DNA of 64,000 nucleotides, from NCBI GenBank assembly GCA_037176705.1, contig CM073886.1:15336501-15400500 (forward strand), given 5' to 3'. Of the stretch, positions 21,405 to 32,716 are shown one piece after another. Made by a program: the position numbers and the translations under genes. The notes beneath the pieces are model-generated. The model ran no database searches. It was not told where the DNA came from and was given only the letters and a program-made list of their open reading frames with translations. This stretch comes from Molossus alvarezi. Lineage: Eukaryota > Chordata > Mammalia > Chiroptera > Molossidae. Position 1 is the first letter of the stretch. Each line of letters opens with the position of its first letter.

Positions 21405-21905
21405 CTTTTTTTAAAAAATTGATTTTAGAGAGAGAAGAAGGGAGAGAGAGAGAGAGAGAAACATCAATTCGTTTTTCCACTTATTTATGCATTCATTGGT
21501 TGATTCTTTTTTTTATCCTCACCTGAGGACTTTTTTTTTCTTCCATTTTTTGTTCAGATATAGTGGGAGGGAGAGAGAGAGTGAGAGAGAAACATCGATG
21601 TGAAAGGGGACACATCGAGTGGCTGCCACCCACATGACTAACCAGGGCTGGGGACAAACTGCAACCAAAGTGCACGCCCTTAGCAGAAACCGAACCTGGT
21701 TCTCTCTGGACTGCAGGCCGAAGTTCTAACTGCTGAGCCAAACCGGCCAGGGCATTGATTGATTCTTGTCTGTACCCTGACCAGGGATTGAACCCGAAAC
21801 CTTGGCCTATGGGGAGAGAGGATAAGAGAGGGACCAACCATAAACTGTGAACCTGCAACCTTGGCCTATCAGGATGACTAACTGAGCTACCTGTCCAGGA
21901 CTCAT
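21405..21905 (-). mobile_element. Nested Ves SINEs
   Basis: An older minus-strand element (21405-21505 and 21756-21905) is interrupted by a younger one at about 21506-21755. 'ATTGGTTGATTCTT' before and 'ATTGATTGATTCTT' after fit a target-site duplication with one later change. Confidence 0.78.
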
Positions 21906-23629
21906 CCAGGAGCTTTTTCAAACATCATGACCTTCTCTTTTCCCCTTCTACTCTTCAGGACCCCTATTGGGCCCTGGACAAAGAATTCCTTGTTCTTGTA
22001 TGGTGATTTACAGTTTATAGAAGAATTACCCATTCAACATCTCATATGCCACTTGTCCTGTTTCATAGGTGAAACCAGCTCGGAGAAGTGATGGGATTTG
22101 CCCCAGTTCTTCCACCCAGCAAGCCAGCGCGCTAAGGACCTGGGTGTTGGCATCTGAAGATGGTGGTTGTCACTCTCTTGTATGAAGGTAATTCTGTTGA
22201 TCCACCATCAGCTGCTGAGCCAGGCTCTGCCTTTCAAGATCTTACTGATTAGGGCTTGGACCCAGGAGTGTCTCCTGGGTATTGGGTTTACGCGGAGCCT
22301 TTTATAACCGCCAGCAGAACAGCATTATGAGAGCATGCAGTCTGAACACTACCCTCAAATTATTCTGTACCTCAGTTTTGGGGGAAGGGGAAAGAGGATA
22401 TGAGAGGGACCAACCATAAACAGTGAAGCTCTTAAACTTTCCATTTATATCTGCCTAACTTAAAAACATTTCAGACACTCAAGAAATCTTTATTGAGTAA
22501 AAATTAAATGTTACAAAATAAACACATTAGGGCCTAAGTATTTACCTCAAAACAATGGCCATTCAAAGTAAAAAATTTATATCCACCTAGAATAAATATA
22601 CATGTGTATAACAAATAAAAGTTGTATATGATAACTCACTTTTATTACATACAGTAGAGATTGATATAGTAATTTTTTTAAATTGCTGACTGGAACCCAA
22701 AGATGATAGGACCAATTACCAGAGCGATCTGAAAAGCAGAGCCTTAGACCAAAACAAAGGAAATAAAACTCATGATTTCATACAGATATAAAGTGAACGC
22801 ATGTGAAAGCTTTTACTCAATTCATGAATCAAGGAACCAGTAAGATCTTACAACCAGTTTGCAAGAGAACCCAGAGAAGATTCTAGAAGACTATGGATCA
22901 GGAATATTGACATGAATGTGCAGATGGAGGCAAAACTGGCTTCTCCCACAGTCGGAAGAATCATTTGCATGTCTATAGTATTTACATGGAGAGATGGAAT
23001 TTATTGTCTATAGACTATCAGCTCTTAGTTCTCATTATTCTCTGTAATTTGCAGAGTTATAAAAATAGCTCAAAGGTACTGAAAGATTAGATTTGTATAA
23101 ACTAGAAGGATATTCTAGACAATGCATAGTTTTTTATCATGAAATAAGACTGGTCTCATTGTATTTGGCCTGATTATTTGCCTAAGTGCAGCAAGTATAT
23201 TAATTTACCATGTAGGCTTTCTTGAATTTGCTTTGCTGGAAGTCTTCATAAGCAATCTCAGATTGAATTTTTAAAAGTCTGATACTTGCTTTCCTGAAGC
23301 CATGCCCAGGAAGTTCTCGCCACCAAATTTTACCTGTACTACTTATAAATTTGCTCAAGTTCCTCTCTTCTTGAGGTGCCCACAATACCCCAAAGTATCT
23401 GAAACTTGTTAAATTGTTAAAGGATCATTTTTAAAAAGATAAACTCATGATATAAAATAAATAGATGTTAATGATTTTATTCAACACATTAATTAGGGAA
23501 TCTGTACAGTGTGACAGATTTAAATGAGATAATATATGTAAAACATTTTATGTGGTGCCCAGCACAAAGAAAACCTCATGTCTTTCTTAAGTTGATCACT
23601 TAGCTGTGGGCCATCTATTTCTCAAGAGC
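21906..23629. other. AT-rich FLYWCH1 5' intron, no gene seen
   Basis: About 22060-22270 aligns with 6350-6530 of the FLYWCH2 copy ('CATAGGTGAAACCAGC'), and about 22470-22560 with 7520-7590. The rest has short chance frames only, and I recognise no gene or repeat family in it. Confidence 0.5.
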
Positions 23630-24010
23630 ATCTATTCCAGTGTGTCTCAGAGCACAGTCCATGGTCCACTAGTGCTTGTTAATAACCCAGATTCTTGTTA
23701 AAAATCCAGATTCTTGAATCCCTCTCCAGAATTTTGGATGTGAAATCCAAGCACCTGCATTTTTTTTTCTCTTTTTTTAGAGAGAGGAAGGGTGAGAGAG
23801 AGAGAAAAACATCTATGCAAGATAGAAACATTGATCAGTCACCTCCCACATGTGCCCCGACCCAGGATTGAACCCACAACCTGGGTATGTGCCCTGACCG
23901 GGAAGCGAACCCACGACCTTCTGGTGTATGGGACAACGCTCCCACCAACTGAGCCACACTGGCCAGGACAGCACCTTCATTTTTATCAAGTACCCTGGGT
24001 AATTCTTATG
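23630..24010 (-). mobile_element. MER5A-like fossil split by a Ves SINE
   Basis: A hAT/MER5-like sequence ('AGAGCACAGTCCATGGTCC', 'AATCCAGATTCTTG') at 23630-23764 resumes at 23969. A minus-strand Ves SINE fills 23765-23968. 'AGCACCTGCATTTTT' and 'AGCACCTTCATTTTT' flank the insertion. Confidence 0.7.
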
Positions 24011-24185
24011 GAGACAAGAATTATACATACAAATAATGAAAATAAAAGTTTTATGAAAACTATATTTAGCTTCATTGTATGGATGCTCTCTTTCTATTCT
24101 GTTTCTTTTGTTGTTGTGGATTGATTTGAGAGAGAAACATTGCTTTATTACTCCACCCATTTATGTATTCATTGGTTCCTTTTTA

Positions 24186-24491
24186 AAAAATACATTTAAA
24201 AAAAAGATTTTTAGAGAGAGAGGAAGGGAGAGGGAGAGAGAGAGATATACTGATATGAAAGCAGAACATTGATCAGCTGCCTCCTGCACACCCTTTAACG
24301 GGCATTGAGTCAGCAACTGGAGCATGTGCCCTGATGCGGAATCAAACCAGCAATCTATCAGTGCATGGGACAGTGCCCAACCAATCGAGCCACTGACCAG
24401 GGCTTTCTGTTTATTTCTTGTATGTACCCTGACTAGGGATCATACCCACAACCCTGGTGCATCAGATCAACTGAGATAACTGGCCAGGACC
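24186..24491 (-). mobile_element. Ves-type SINE and a second tRNA-like piece
   Basis: A minus-strand element at about 24186-24402 is followed by a truncated head-like piece to 24491 ending 'ACTGGCCAGGAC'. Confidence 0.75.
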
Positions 24492-24504
24492 TATTTTGTA
24501 AACA

Positions 24505-24750
24505 CTGGTCTTAAGCAGGATTTCTCAACCTTGGCACTGTTGGCATTTTAGACCAGATCCTTTTTTGAGGTGGGTAGGGTGGAGAGGCTGCCCTGAGCTC
24601 TATGGGATGAATAAAAGTAACCTTCTTGGCCCCTACCCACTAGATGCTGGTAGTATGCCCTATCCCCTGGTTGTGAGAACCAAGGATGTCTCTGGACATA
24701 GCCAAATGTTGCCTAGGGGTCAAATCACCAGACTGAGAACCATCAATCTT
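24505..24750 (+). mobile_element. hAT-like non-autonomous DNA transposon fossil
   Basis: Begins 'GGATTTCTCAACCTTGGC', contains 'CTACCCACTAGATGCTGG' and ends 'CAGACTGAGAACCATC'. Same family as 21030-21215. Confidence 0.65.
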
Positions 24751-25569
24751 AACCCACTACATTGTTGGTACCTATGATCAGAACTATTTTAACTTATTTT
24801 AAGAGTTTAGGTAGGCCCTGAAGGCAGACCCAGGAGGTCTGAATGCTGACTCTGGTCCATCCTTTGTTGACCTGGCTGACTGTTGATCTCAGGAACCTAA
24901 AATTAAGCCTTACATTCCTCCTGTGTAATATCAAATAACAGTAGACTTTAATTGATGAAGCTATTTGGAATATAATTAATAATGCATGCAAAGGCCTTAG
25001 CTTAGTGCCAGGCACATAGCTGCTGTTTGGCAAATATTAAATACTGTAATCACAGTCCTTTAGACTCCTGAAGTTCATATCAGTCAGAATCCAACTGGGA
25101 AAACAGAAACTGCTATAAGATTTCAACTGGGAATTTCATTGCTCTCCCTGGTGGTGGAAGAGCTGAGAAGCCAAACAAATTGGTTATCATCCCAGAGATT
25201 AGCAGTGGCTAGATGCTGCTGCCACAGCCAGGCCAGGGATCCAGGGCAGCAGGTGGGGCACCCTGCAAAGCTGGAGCAGAGAGTACTGGTGGGGCTATAC
25301 CAGACAGGTAACTGGGGACACCCTCCAGTCTCCCACGTTTCCTTCCATTGGTCAGTTCAGCTGGAAGCCACAAAATAGTTGGTCTGTAGGGACTCATCCG
25401 TGTAGCTGACAGCTTACTCTGAAGGGGTCCGGCTATAGCTCTGTGCATCAGTGTCCTCAGTAACTGACATTTTTCACTTTAATCCTCTTTCTTCATCCTT
25501 TCCACCCAGGAAGTCTCTGAGGCACTTATTTTCTCTGTCAGCTTTCATTGTGTCTATAAGTTTGAAACT
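24751..25569. other. FLYWCH1 5' intron, no gene seen
   Basis: Mixed-composition intronic DNA. The duplicated words near 25460 ('CATTTTTCACTTTAATCC') correspond to about 8830 in the other copy. Confidence 0.4.
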
Positions 25570-25950
25570 TGGGTTTTCAAAACCTTTTTGTTTTTAGTTA
25601 ATTTTAGACTTAAAACATTGCAAAAATAGTACAAAGAATTCCCATGTACCCATCACCCAGTTCCCCCGAATGTCAATATCTTACCTAACATTGTACAGTG
25701 ATCAAATCCAGGAAATCAACAGCAGTATAATACTAATAACCTAAACTATTGACCTTAGTCAGATTTCACCAGCTTTTCACCTAGCATCCTTTTTCTGTCC
25801 CAGGATCCCATGTTGCACTTAGTTGTTGTGTCTCCTCAGCCTTTCCTTGTCCTCAATGATCGTGACCGTTTTGAAGTGTCCTGGTCAGTTGTTTTGTAGA
25901 CTGTCTCTCCACGTAGCTTGTCTGACTAGAACAGAACTACATTTTTGGGA
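25570..25950 (-). mobile_element. Old L1 3'-end fragment
   Basis: Antisense L1-type words: 'AAAAATAGTACAAAGAATTC', 'CATGTACCCATCACCCAG', 'AGATTTCACCAGCTTTTCAC', 'CCTTGTCCTCAATGATCG'. Confidence 0.65.
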
Positions 25951-26485
25951 CAGGAATATCACAGAGATGATGTGCCCATCTCAGTGCCTTTTATCAAGGA
26001 GGTCATTGAGTTAGTGTGTCTTTACTGGTGAAGTTTACCTTGCTCACTTATGAGGGTGTCTGCAGGACTTTTTCACTGTCACATTACTATCTTTCCCTAT
26101 ATAGTTAATAAATATCTTGGGGGAAATATCTTTAAGGCTAAGCAAGCCCTGCAACAATACCTTGTTTTTATTCCTTTCTCTGTTTTTTGTTTATATTACT
26201 CTTTATTTTTTTGTATGACATCATGTCACATAGGAATGTTCCTGCTTTTTCTGTGAGTTATGGAGTTAAATTACCAAGCAAGAAGATACAGATTATTTTT
26301 AAAGCATTTAATATTTTCCCACTGTAAAAAGAGTTTATGTACATTGTAAACAATTTTGAAAAAATCAAAGAAATGTAAGGAGAAAATAAGTCACTGTTCT
26401 TACTATTAACATTTGAGATATTTCTTTTTTCTTTTTTTTTTTTTTTTATAAACTACCTTTTCATGGAAATTCTCCAGTTCTTTTT

Positions 26486-26725
26486 TTTTTTAATCCTCAC
26501 CCGAGGACATTTTTTAAATATATTGTGTTCAGATAGAGTGGGAGGGAGAGAGAAAGAGAGAAACATTGACGTGAAAGGGACACATTGAGTGGCTGCCACC
26601 CACACGACCCAACCAGGGCCGGGGACAAACTGTAACCGAGGTACATGCCATTAGCAGGAACCGAACCCGGGTCTCTCCAGACCGCAGGCCAATGCTCTAA
26701 CCGCTGAGCCAAACCGGCCAGGGCA
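26486..26725 (-). mobile_element. Ves-type SINE
   Basis: Full minus-strand copy from 'TAATCCTCACCCGAGGAC' to 'GAGCCAAACCGGCCAGGGC'. Confidence 0.9.
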
Positions 26726-26833
26726 ACATTTGAGATACTTCTTCCTAGTTATTTAAGGTTTTTTTTTTTTAAGTCATGAGTAAATAAAATAAAATTATTC
26801 AAGCCACACCAATAAATAAAAAATATGACGAGC

Positions 26834-27017
26834 CCGGCTGGTGTGGCTCAGTGGTGGAGCGTTGACCCATGTATCAAGAGGTCACTGGTTCAATTCCCAG
26901 TCAGGGTACATGCCCAGGTTGTGGGCCAAACCCCAGTGGGGGGCATGCAGGAGGAGGCCAATCCATGTTCTCTCTCTCTCTCTCTTCCTCTCCCTTCTTC
27001 TCTATCTAAAATAAAAA

Positions 27018-27055
<38 letters not shown>
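26834..27055 (+). mobile_element. Ves-type SINE ending in a (TG)n microsatellite
   Basis: Element of the 'CCGGCTGGTGTGGCTC' subfamily. Its A-rich tail is followed at 27019-27055 by about 17 TG units. Confidence 0.88.
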
Positions 27056-27689
27056 CTGGAGTCAAGAAGAGAGAAGAAAAGTGAATTTAGGGCTAGATGT
27101 AATGCTGAACTTGTTAATTGGATTCTGCTTTCTAACTAATAAGTTTTGTAAATGCAAACATTTTTGGAATTCTTCTTGAATTATTTTTGTGACACGTTCA
27201 AACTCCCAAATTTGTGTTTTGGAAACATTGTGCCATGCATTTAATTTTGACCAAAAAAATGTGGTGTGTTCATTTTTAGGGAGCAACATTGCCATCCTGT
27301 GGTCTTCTAGAGTATTGCTGTTGAGGATTTAGATTTGTGTTTTTATAACTGTTATGAGCCTAGGTTACATAATGCTTTAGGACTCTATCTGGTCTGCAGG
27401 TGGGTGCTTCCCACTATAACATGGAATAAAATAGCAAGCAGTATGTTGAACACAATGTGTGCGCAACAGAAAATAAAGTGTTAAAGGTACAAAAATAAGA
27501 ATGTTAATAGCTGTACATTCAAGTGGCAGGATTATGGGTGATTTACTAGTATTTTGTTCATATATTAGTAACTTATAAAATATCTCAGTACATAATTCAT
27601 GCTACCCTTCTCCTTTGCTGAGAAAACCAAGCCCAAGAGTGAGAAGCCTGTTTATGGTATAGAAAACTGGTTTGTTTTTTTTTGTTTTT

Positions 27690-27942
27690 TTTTATCCTCA
27701 CCCGAGGACATTTTTCCATTTTTTTGTTGTTGTTGTTCAGGTAGAGTGGGAGGGAGAGAGAGGAACAGAGAGAGAGAGAAACATCGATGTGAAAGGGACA
27801 CATCGAGTGGCTGCCACCCACACGACCAACCAGGGCCGGGGACAAACTGCAACCGAGGTACGTGCCCTTAGCGGGAACCGAACCCGGGTCTCTCCAGACC
27901 GCAGGCCGACGCTCTAACCGCTGAGCCAAACCGGCCAGGGCT
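27690..27942 (-). mobile_element. Ves-type SINE
   Basis: Full minus-strand element close to the consensus, with a (GTT)n patch at about 27725. 'TAGAAAACTGGTTT' flanks both ends (27658 and 27942), a target-site duplication. Confidence 0.92.
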
Positions 27943-27989
27943 AGAAAACTGGTTTTTATCCAAGTGGCCCTGGGACCTGACTCATATCT

Positions 27990-28390
27990 ATAAGGATTTT
28001 TTAAACAGCTTTATCAAGATATGACTTATATACCATACAATTCCCTCATCTAAAGTGTATAATTCAGTGTTTTTAGTGTATTCACAGAGTCATGCAACCA
28101 TCACTATAATCAATTTTACATTTTCATTTTCCCCAAAAGAACCCCCACACCCCTTAGCATCACGCCCTAATCCCCCACCCCCAATTCTATGAAACCACTA
28201 ATCTGCTTTCTGTCTCTGTGGATTTGCCTTTCTGGATGTTTCATATGAATGAATTACACAATATGTGACCTTTTGTGTCTGGCTTTTTTCACTGAGCATC
28301 ATGTTTTCAAGGTTCATCCACATTATAATATGTATCAGAGCTTTATTTCTTTAGTGCTGAATAAATTCTATTGTACAGATAGACCACATA
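27990..28390 (-). mobile_element. Old L1 3' UTR fragment
   Basis: Antisense L1 words such as 'ACAGAGTCATGCAACCATC', 'TCTGTCTCTGTGGATTTGCC', 'GACCTTTTGTGTCTGGC' and 'TTTCAAGGTTCATCCA'. Confidence 0.75.
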
Positions 28391-28944
28391 CAGGCATGAG
28401 CAAGTGTTTCAGAGGGAGAACATAGTTTATGGACCAACTAAGCCAGTGCTGATCCTGCTAGGTGGCCAAAGAGCAGAGTGACTACTGCAGGGTTAAGGGG
28501 CCGCTGCCAGATGACTAGGGTGAAAAGGAAGGGGTGTGTGCTGTTATTGCAAAATTAAACCGTTAAGGGAAGGAGGCTTTTTGTTAGGTTTTGTTTTAGG
28601 ATTCAAGAGACCTAAAAACCTTGATGGTCCAAATGCAAGGAACTAGTGGGGGCACGGAAGTTTGGCAACCAGATAGAGCAGGACATGAGTGGTGGAGAAA
28701 GGGCCTCCCAGGGAGAAGGAAATATGCCAGGGGAGATGGATGGAGACACTTCATTTTCCAAATTAGGATAAAATATGTATGCCTGCTTTATCCAGAAAGT
28801 GGGGAGTGATAAGAACTTCGGAAGACACCTACCCCAAATGGATAAATTGTGAAACAGATAAAATTGTAAAATTCTGAATCATGGAGGGATACCTTTAATC
28901 AGATGTTAGGTAAATGGGGCATTACTACATATAGTTTGTTACAT
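28391..28944. other. FLYWCH1 5' intron, no gene seen
   Basis: Unique sequence; the short open frame near 28621 has no recognisable feature. Confidence 0.4.
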
Positions 28945-29790
28945 ACTTTTCTTTTTTGTAAGTGTGGTATAATATACACAAAAATTGCAACTGAAATTAT
29001 TTTTAAGTGTACAGTCCAGTGGCATTAAGTCCATTCACAGTGTTGTGCAACCATCACCATCATCCATCTTTTCATCATCCCAAACATCATCCAGCATCAA
29101 TTACACAATAACTCGCCCTCCCCCTTCCCCTGGCCCCTGTCAACCACCATTTGACTTTTTTTTTTTTAGTTAATATCTTTAATTAACCCATATACGATTA
29201 CTTGTCTTCCAGTTTGTTGAAGCAATAGGTCAGATAACATTTGCCACAATAATGCCTGTCAAAATGGCTGGCCATAAAAACTCCCAGTGAAGGCGACTGA
29301 TTTTGCCATTCTCATCCACTTTGTAGTATTTCAGGACATCCAGCTTAACCTTCCTTCTCTTACACTTTTCTTAATCTTCTTGAGAGTGGTGTAAGACTTC
29401 TTCCTTTTCTTAGCACCACCAGGAGGTCTCAACACAAGATGAAGCGCGGTCTCCTTTTGAATGTTGTAGTCAAAGTACATCCATTTTCTAGTTGTTTACC
29501 AGTAAAGATTAGTCTCTGCTGACCAGGAGGAATTCCTTCCTTATCCTGGATCTTGGCCTTTACATTTTCTGTTGTACCCAAGGGTTCAGCCTTCAGAGTG
29601 ATGGTCTTCCCTGTAAGGGTTTTCACAAAAATCTGCATCTTGGCGGTGATTCCAGTGCAGGTGGTGAGTTGGGAAAAGTCTCAATTTGACTTTCTGCCTA
29701 TGAATTTGATCACTCCAGCTACATCATATAAGTGGAATCCTTTTTTGATGGGCTTATTTCATGTTACAGACTTTTTAAATATATAATTCT
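28945..29790 (-). mobile_element. Old L1 3' UTR fragment split by the RPS27A retrocopy
   Basis: About 28945-29158 ('TTGTGCAACCATCACCATC') and 29684-29790 ('CTACATCATATAAGTGGAA') are consecutive parts of the same antisense L1 sequence. Confidence 0.72.
29159..29683 (-). pseudogene. RPS27AP: RPS27A processed pseudogene (ubiquitin-S27a retrocopy)
   Basis: Minus-strand intronless copy of ubiquitin-ribosomal protein S27a mRNA. From the ATG at 29638 it reads [13 protein letters not shown], then [16 protein letters not shown]. The frame breaks within ubiquitin, and in other frames the S27a half continues: KYYKVDENG and [14 protein letters not shown], ending near 29200. A poly(A) trace stands at 29159-29167. 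'ATTTGACTTT' occurs at 29149-29158 and 29684-29693 as target-site duplication. The frameshifts mean it does not encode ubiquitin. Confidence 0.92.
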
Positions 29791-29984
29791 CATTTGCTTT
29801 CCTTTATACGTAATATTGTTGTTCCTTTCACTGGAATACCAGCCCTTTAAATGCAATTGTCTAAGGGCTTTAACATTTGTGTAGCATAGCACCTGGAGTT
29901 CAAAAGCCCTTTGACTTTAGATATTTCAAAACCATTAATAATATTCCATTCATCAAAAAGCCCTGAGGTTCAGTCACTTGCCAA

Positions 29985-30470
29985 GAACTGCTGTGTAATA
30001 AATGATCCCTGATACTACTGGCTTAAATAACAGTAGTTTATTATTGATCAGGGTTTTATGGGGTGGCTGGGCTGTGCCTCTACTGGTTTTCTCAGGCACC
30101 TTCATGTGGCTACGTCCAGCTGGAGGGTCTGCTGGGTTGAACAGTGCAAGATGGTCTTCCTCCATGCCTGGCAGTGCCTCTGACCCCTGCATGTGGCCTC
30201 TCATGCAGCTTCCTTCCCAGTCTCAGGGCCATGCCCCAGGAGGGCAAGGACTTCCAAACCCCCACAGCATGTTTCTTCCACACTAACAAATCACACAGCA
30301 AGTGACCAGTCTGAGCTGGAGGCCAGCCCAGATTCAAGACCACAGTGCAAAGGGGCCTGCATACTTTATGGGAGAATTTGTGGTCATTAATCTACACTTT
30401 AAGGCCCTTTAATGGTTGAGAATGGGAACTGTCAATTGAATCTAAATTCTAGTCCATTGAGGCCTTTCCA
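29985..30470 (+). mobile_element. Possible old interspersed repeat
   Basis: 'TACTGGCTTAAATAACAGTAG' and 'TTTATTATTGATCAGGGTTT' recall the repeat at 6535-7015 and 41955-42310, but the match is weak. Confidence 0.4.
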
Positions 30471-30639
30471 CAGCTGGTGGTCAGCCATAGTTAAAGGTCT
30501 TTTGTTGTACTGGAACATTTTTCATTGATCCTGAATTTAAACAGCAATTTCACTTAAGAGGATCCTGACCTGGGGTTCCATGACTCCGCGTACAGTTCCA
30601 CGGGAATGTGGGGTCTTTGCCATGCTGACCGCATTGGTC

Positions 30640-31150
30640 ATGGTTGGTCATGTCGACACCAGCTGACCTGGAGGAGGCCGGGCTTCGGTGTCTGATCGTC
30701 TGAGGCCAAGGCGGTTGGTGTGTGTGTTTGGAGGAGGGGTCCTGAAGCCTCCACTCCTGTCCAGCTGCGGGTCAGGGACCATCTGCCTAGTCCTGTAGGA
30801 GTGTGCATGCTGGCTGGACAGTGACCGCACCGCTTTGGGTGGCCTGAGTGGTCTGAAAGGCCTTCTGTGGAAGGGAGGGCCGGCTTCTCTGCGTTTTTTC
30901 ATCCTGTCGGTGGAGACCGTGGGGAAGGCAGGAATGCGAGCAGCTCGCAGGGCACAGAAAGGACACAGCGTAGGAGACCCGCCACTTTCTTCTGTCCAGG
31001 GACCCCGGAGCCTGCGAGCCAGAGGGGCGGACTGCCGGTGGAGGGACGTATGCTGGGGCCAGTCAAACACGGGAAACCAGCGACCTGTAGGCGGGGCCTC
31101 AACTATAATATTTTCCTGCCCAAAGAGGCTCTGCCTGGAAAGGTGCTGGT
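30640..31150 (+). promoter_or_regulatory. Isolated CpG-richer block, possible alternative FLYWCH1 promoter
   Basis: CpG dinucleotides rise over about 500 bp ('GGGGCGGACTGCCGGTGG', 'GTAGGCGGGGCC') and fall again. It lies about 1.5 kb upstream of the first coding exon and has no counterpart in the FLYWCH2 copy. I see no decisive motif. Confidence 0.35.
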
Positions 31151-32071
31151 GGTGTCTTGCTTCTACTGGCTGTGTCCCCCAGGTCCCTGCCCCGCCACGT
31201 CACGTTGTGGGGTGGGATGGGCAGGGCTGAGAAGGACCAAACGGGACAACCTGAGATTGGCTATGGGGGATGACACAGGAGGTTGGGCGGGGATGCCTAC
31301 CAGATGTCCTGGTACCTGGAGGATGTATTTCCCTAGGTCTTGCCCCTCCAGAGAGGGCTTTGGACAGGACTTCTTCGCTGCTGCCCAAGGCTGGGCGAGC
31401 ATGTAGCGCAGAGACTTCTGGGGATGCTGTCAGGGATGTGGGGAACCTGGGGCCCTGTGTTTGGGTTGACCAGGCCTTAGAGGCTAAATGTGGGCATCAG
31501 GACAGGGAACTTCTCAAATAAGAATGGGGAGCCAGGAGGATTTGGAACCGCAGAACTTGGGATGCGGATGACAGCTCACAATGGGGAAACTGAAATGTGA
31601 GGAGAAGCAGCAGTCTTATTTCTGGGCTATTACTGAGAAATGGGAAAGGCCCCACAATCTGCCCACCACCCATTCCTCCAAGAAGACAGAAAGACCACCC
31701 CACATTGATGCCCCTAGGCCCAGGTCTCAGGACACCCTGGTCCCCATAGTCCATTCTTTCTGCTTCTCCAGGCCAGAAGCCAGGGAGCCCTCAGTGATCA
31801 CGGATTGTCTGGACAGCTTCACAGCCCTGTCCCTGCCCAGCTGAGGCAACACCAGCACCAGCTCAAGCACAAGGTCACTGCCTTCATGAGGCCCTGGCAC
31901 CTCCTGAGTTCTGGGTGGCTCCAGGACTCCTGCCTGGGATGGGGGCAGGATCTAGTTGTGAGTCTAGAGAGTCATGCCTCCCAGGGCCAGGAGCTCTATG
32001 GTCTGCAGAATGTCAGGGTGAAAGAGTGTTAGGAATTCTGGAGGGTCAGTGACTTGAGCTCATGTCCCCAG
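31151..32071 (+). other. FLYWCH1 5' intron, late part duplicated
   Basis: From about 31720 the sequence aligns closely with 11930 onward of the FLYWCH2 copy, including the identical 'AAGGTCACTGCCTTCATGAG'. No coding exon. Confidence 0.6.
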
Positions 32072-32127
32072 TGCTTGTCTCAGATGCTTGGCGCTCAAGA
32101 ACACCAGTGACTGCTATCCTGGACAAG
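32072..32127 (+). other. FLYWCH1: Candidate 5' non-coding exon of FLYWCH1
   Basis: A 56-nt block with 'GTCCCCAG|' before and '|GTACAG' after, matching 12299-12354 at 54 of 56 positions. Probably an untranslated exon; cDNA would settle it. Confidence 0.5.
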
Positions 32128-32164
32128 GTACAGCGGGTGCAATGGGAGTGGGCTCCAGATCTTC

Positions 32165-32300
32165 CTCAACTAGACTCCCAGCTTGCCACTTCATGGCTGT
32201 GTTGGCCACCCTGGCTTGCCTCAGTGTCCTCATGTGTAAACTGGGTCAGAAAGAATGGTGAACTTTCATAACATGGGGCTGGAAGGATAAATGGAAAAAC
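32165..32300 (+). mobile_element. MIR fossil, paralogous to 12395-12530
   Basis: Same MIR element, same position relative to the candidate exon. It was present before the duplication. Confidence 0.75.
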
Positions 32301-32716
32301 CCACGAAACACTTCACCCTGTGGGCCTCGATTCATAGTAACTCATAATTACCAGTATCTTAGTGCCCCAGATTTCTCCCACCCACCCCATTCTCCACCAA
32401 GAGCCTTGTATTTGGCACATTTTACACACAGAGAAAGTGAGGTTTGGATGGGGGAAGTGACATACTCACTGCGGCCAAGAGGAACTGTCCAAGCAGAAGC
32501 ACCAACCAGGGTTTCTCTAGTTCCATTCAGGTCCTTGCCCTTTATGCCCGACCTGCACCCCAGATCCATTCTGAGCCCCAGGCTTCTCCACTGATGGGGG
32601 TTTGCCTCCTCCCTTAGGACAGAGCCCCTGGACTGCCAGTTTCCTTGCCAGGGTGCAGGAGAAATCCATCTACTGGGACCTGAGTGTGGCCTGGGGGACA
32701 GGCCGTTGGTCCCAGA

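Noticed and set aside
29429..29638. Apparent ubiquitin open frame on the minus strand
   Set aside because: Frameshifted RPS27A retrocopy with target-site duplication and poly(A) trace.
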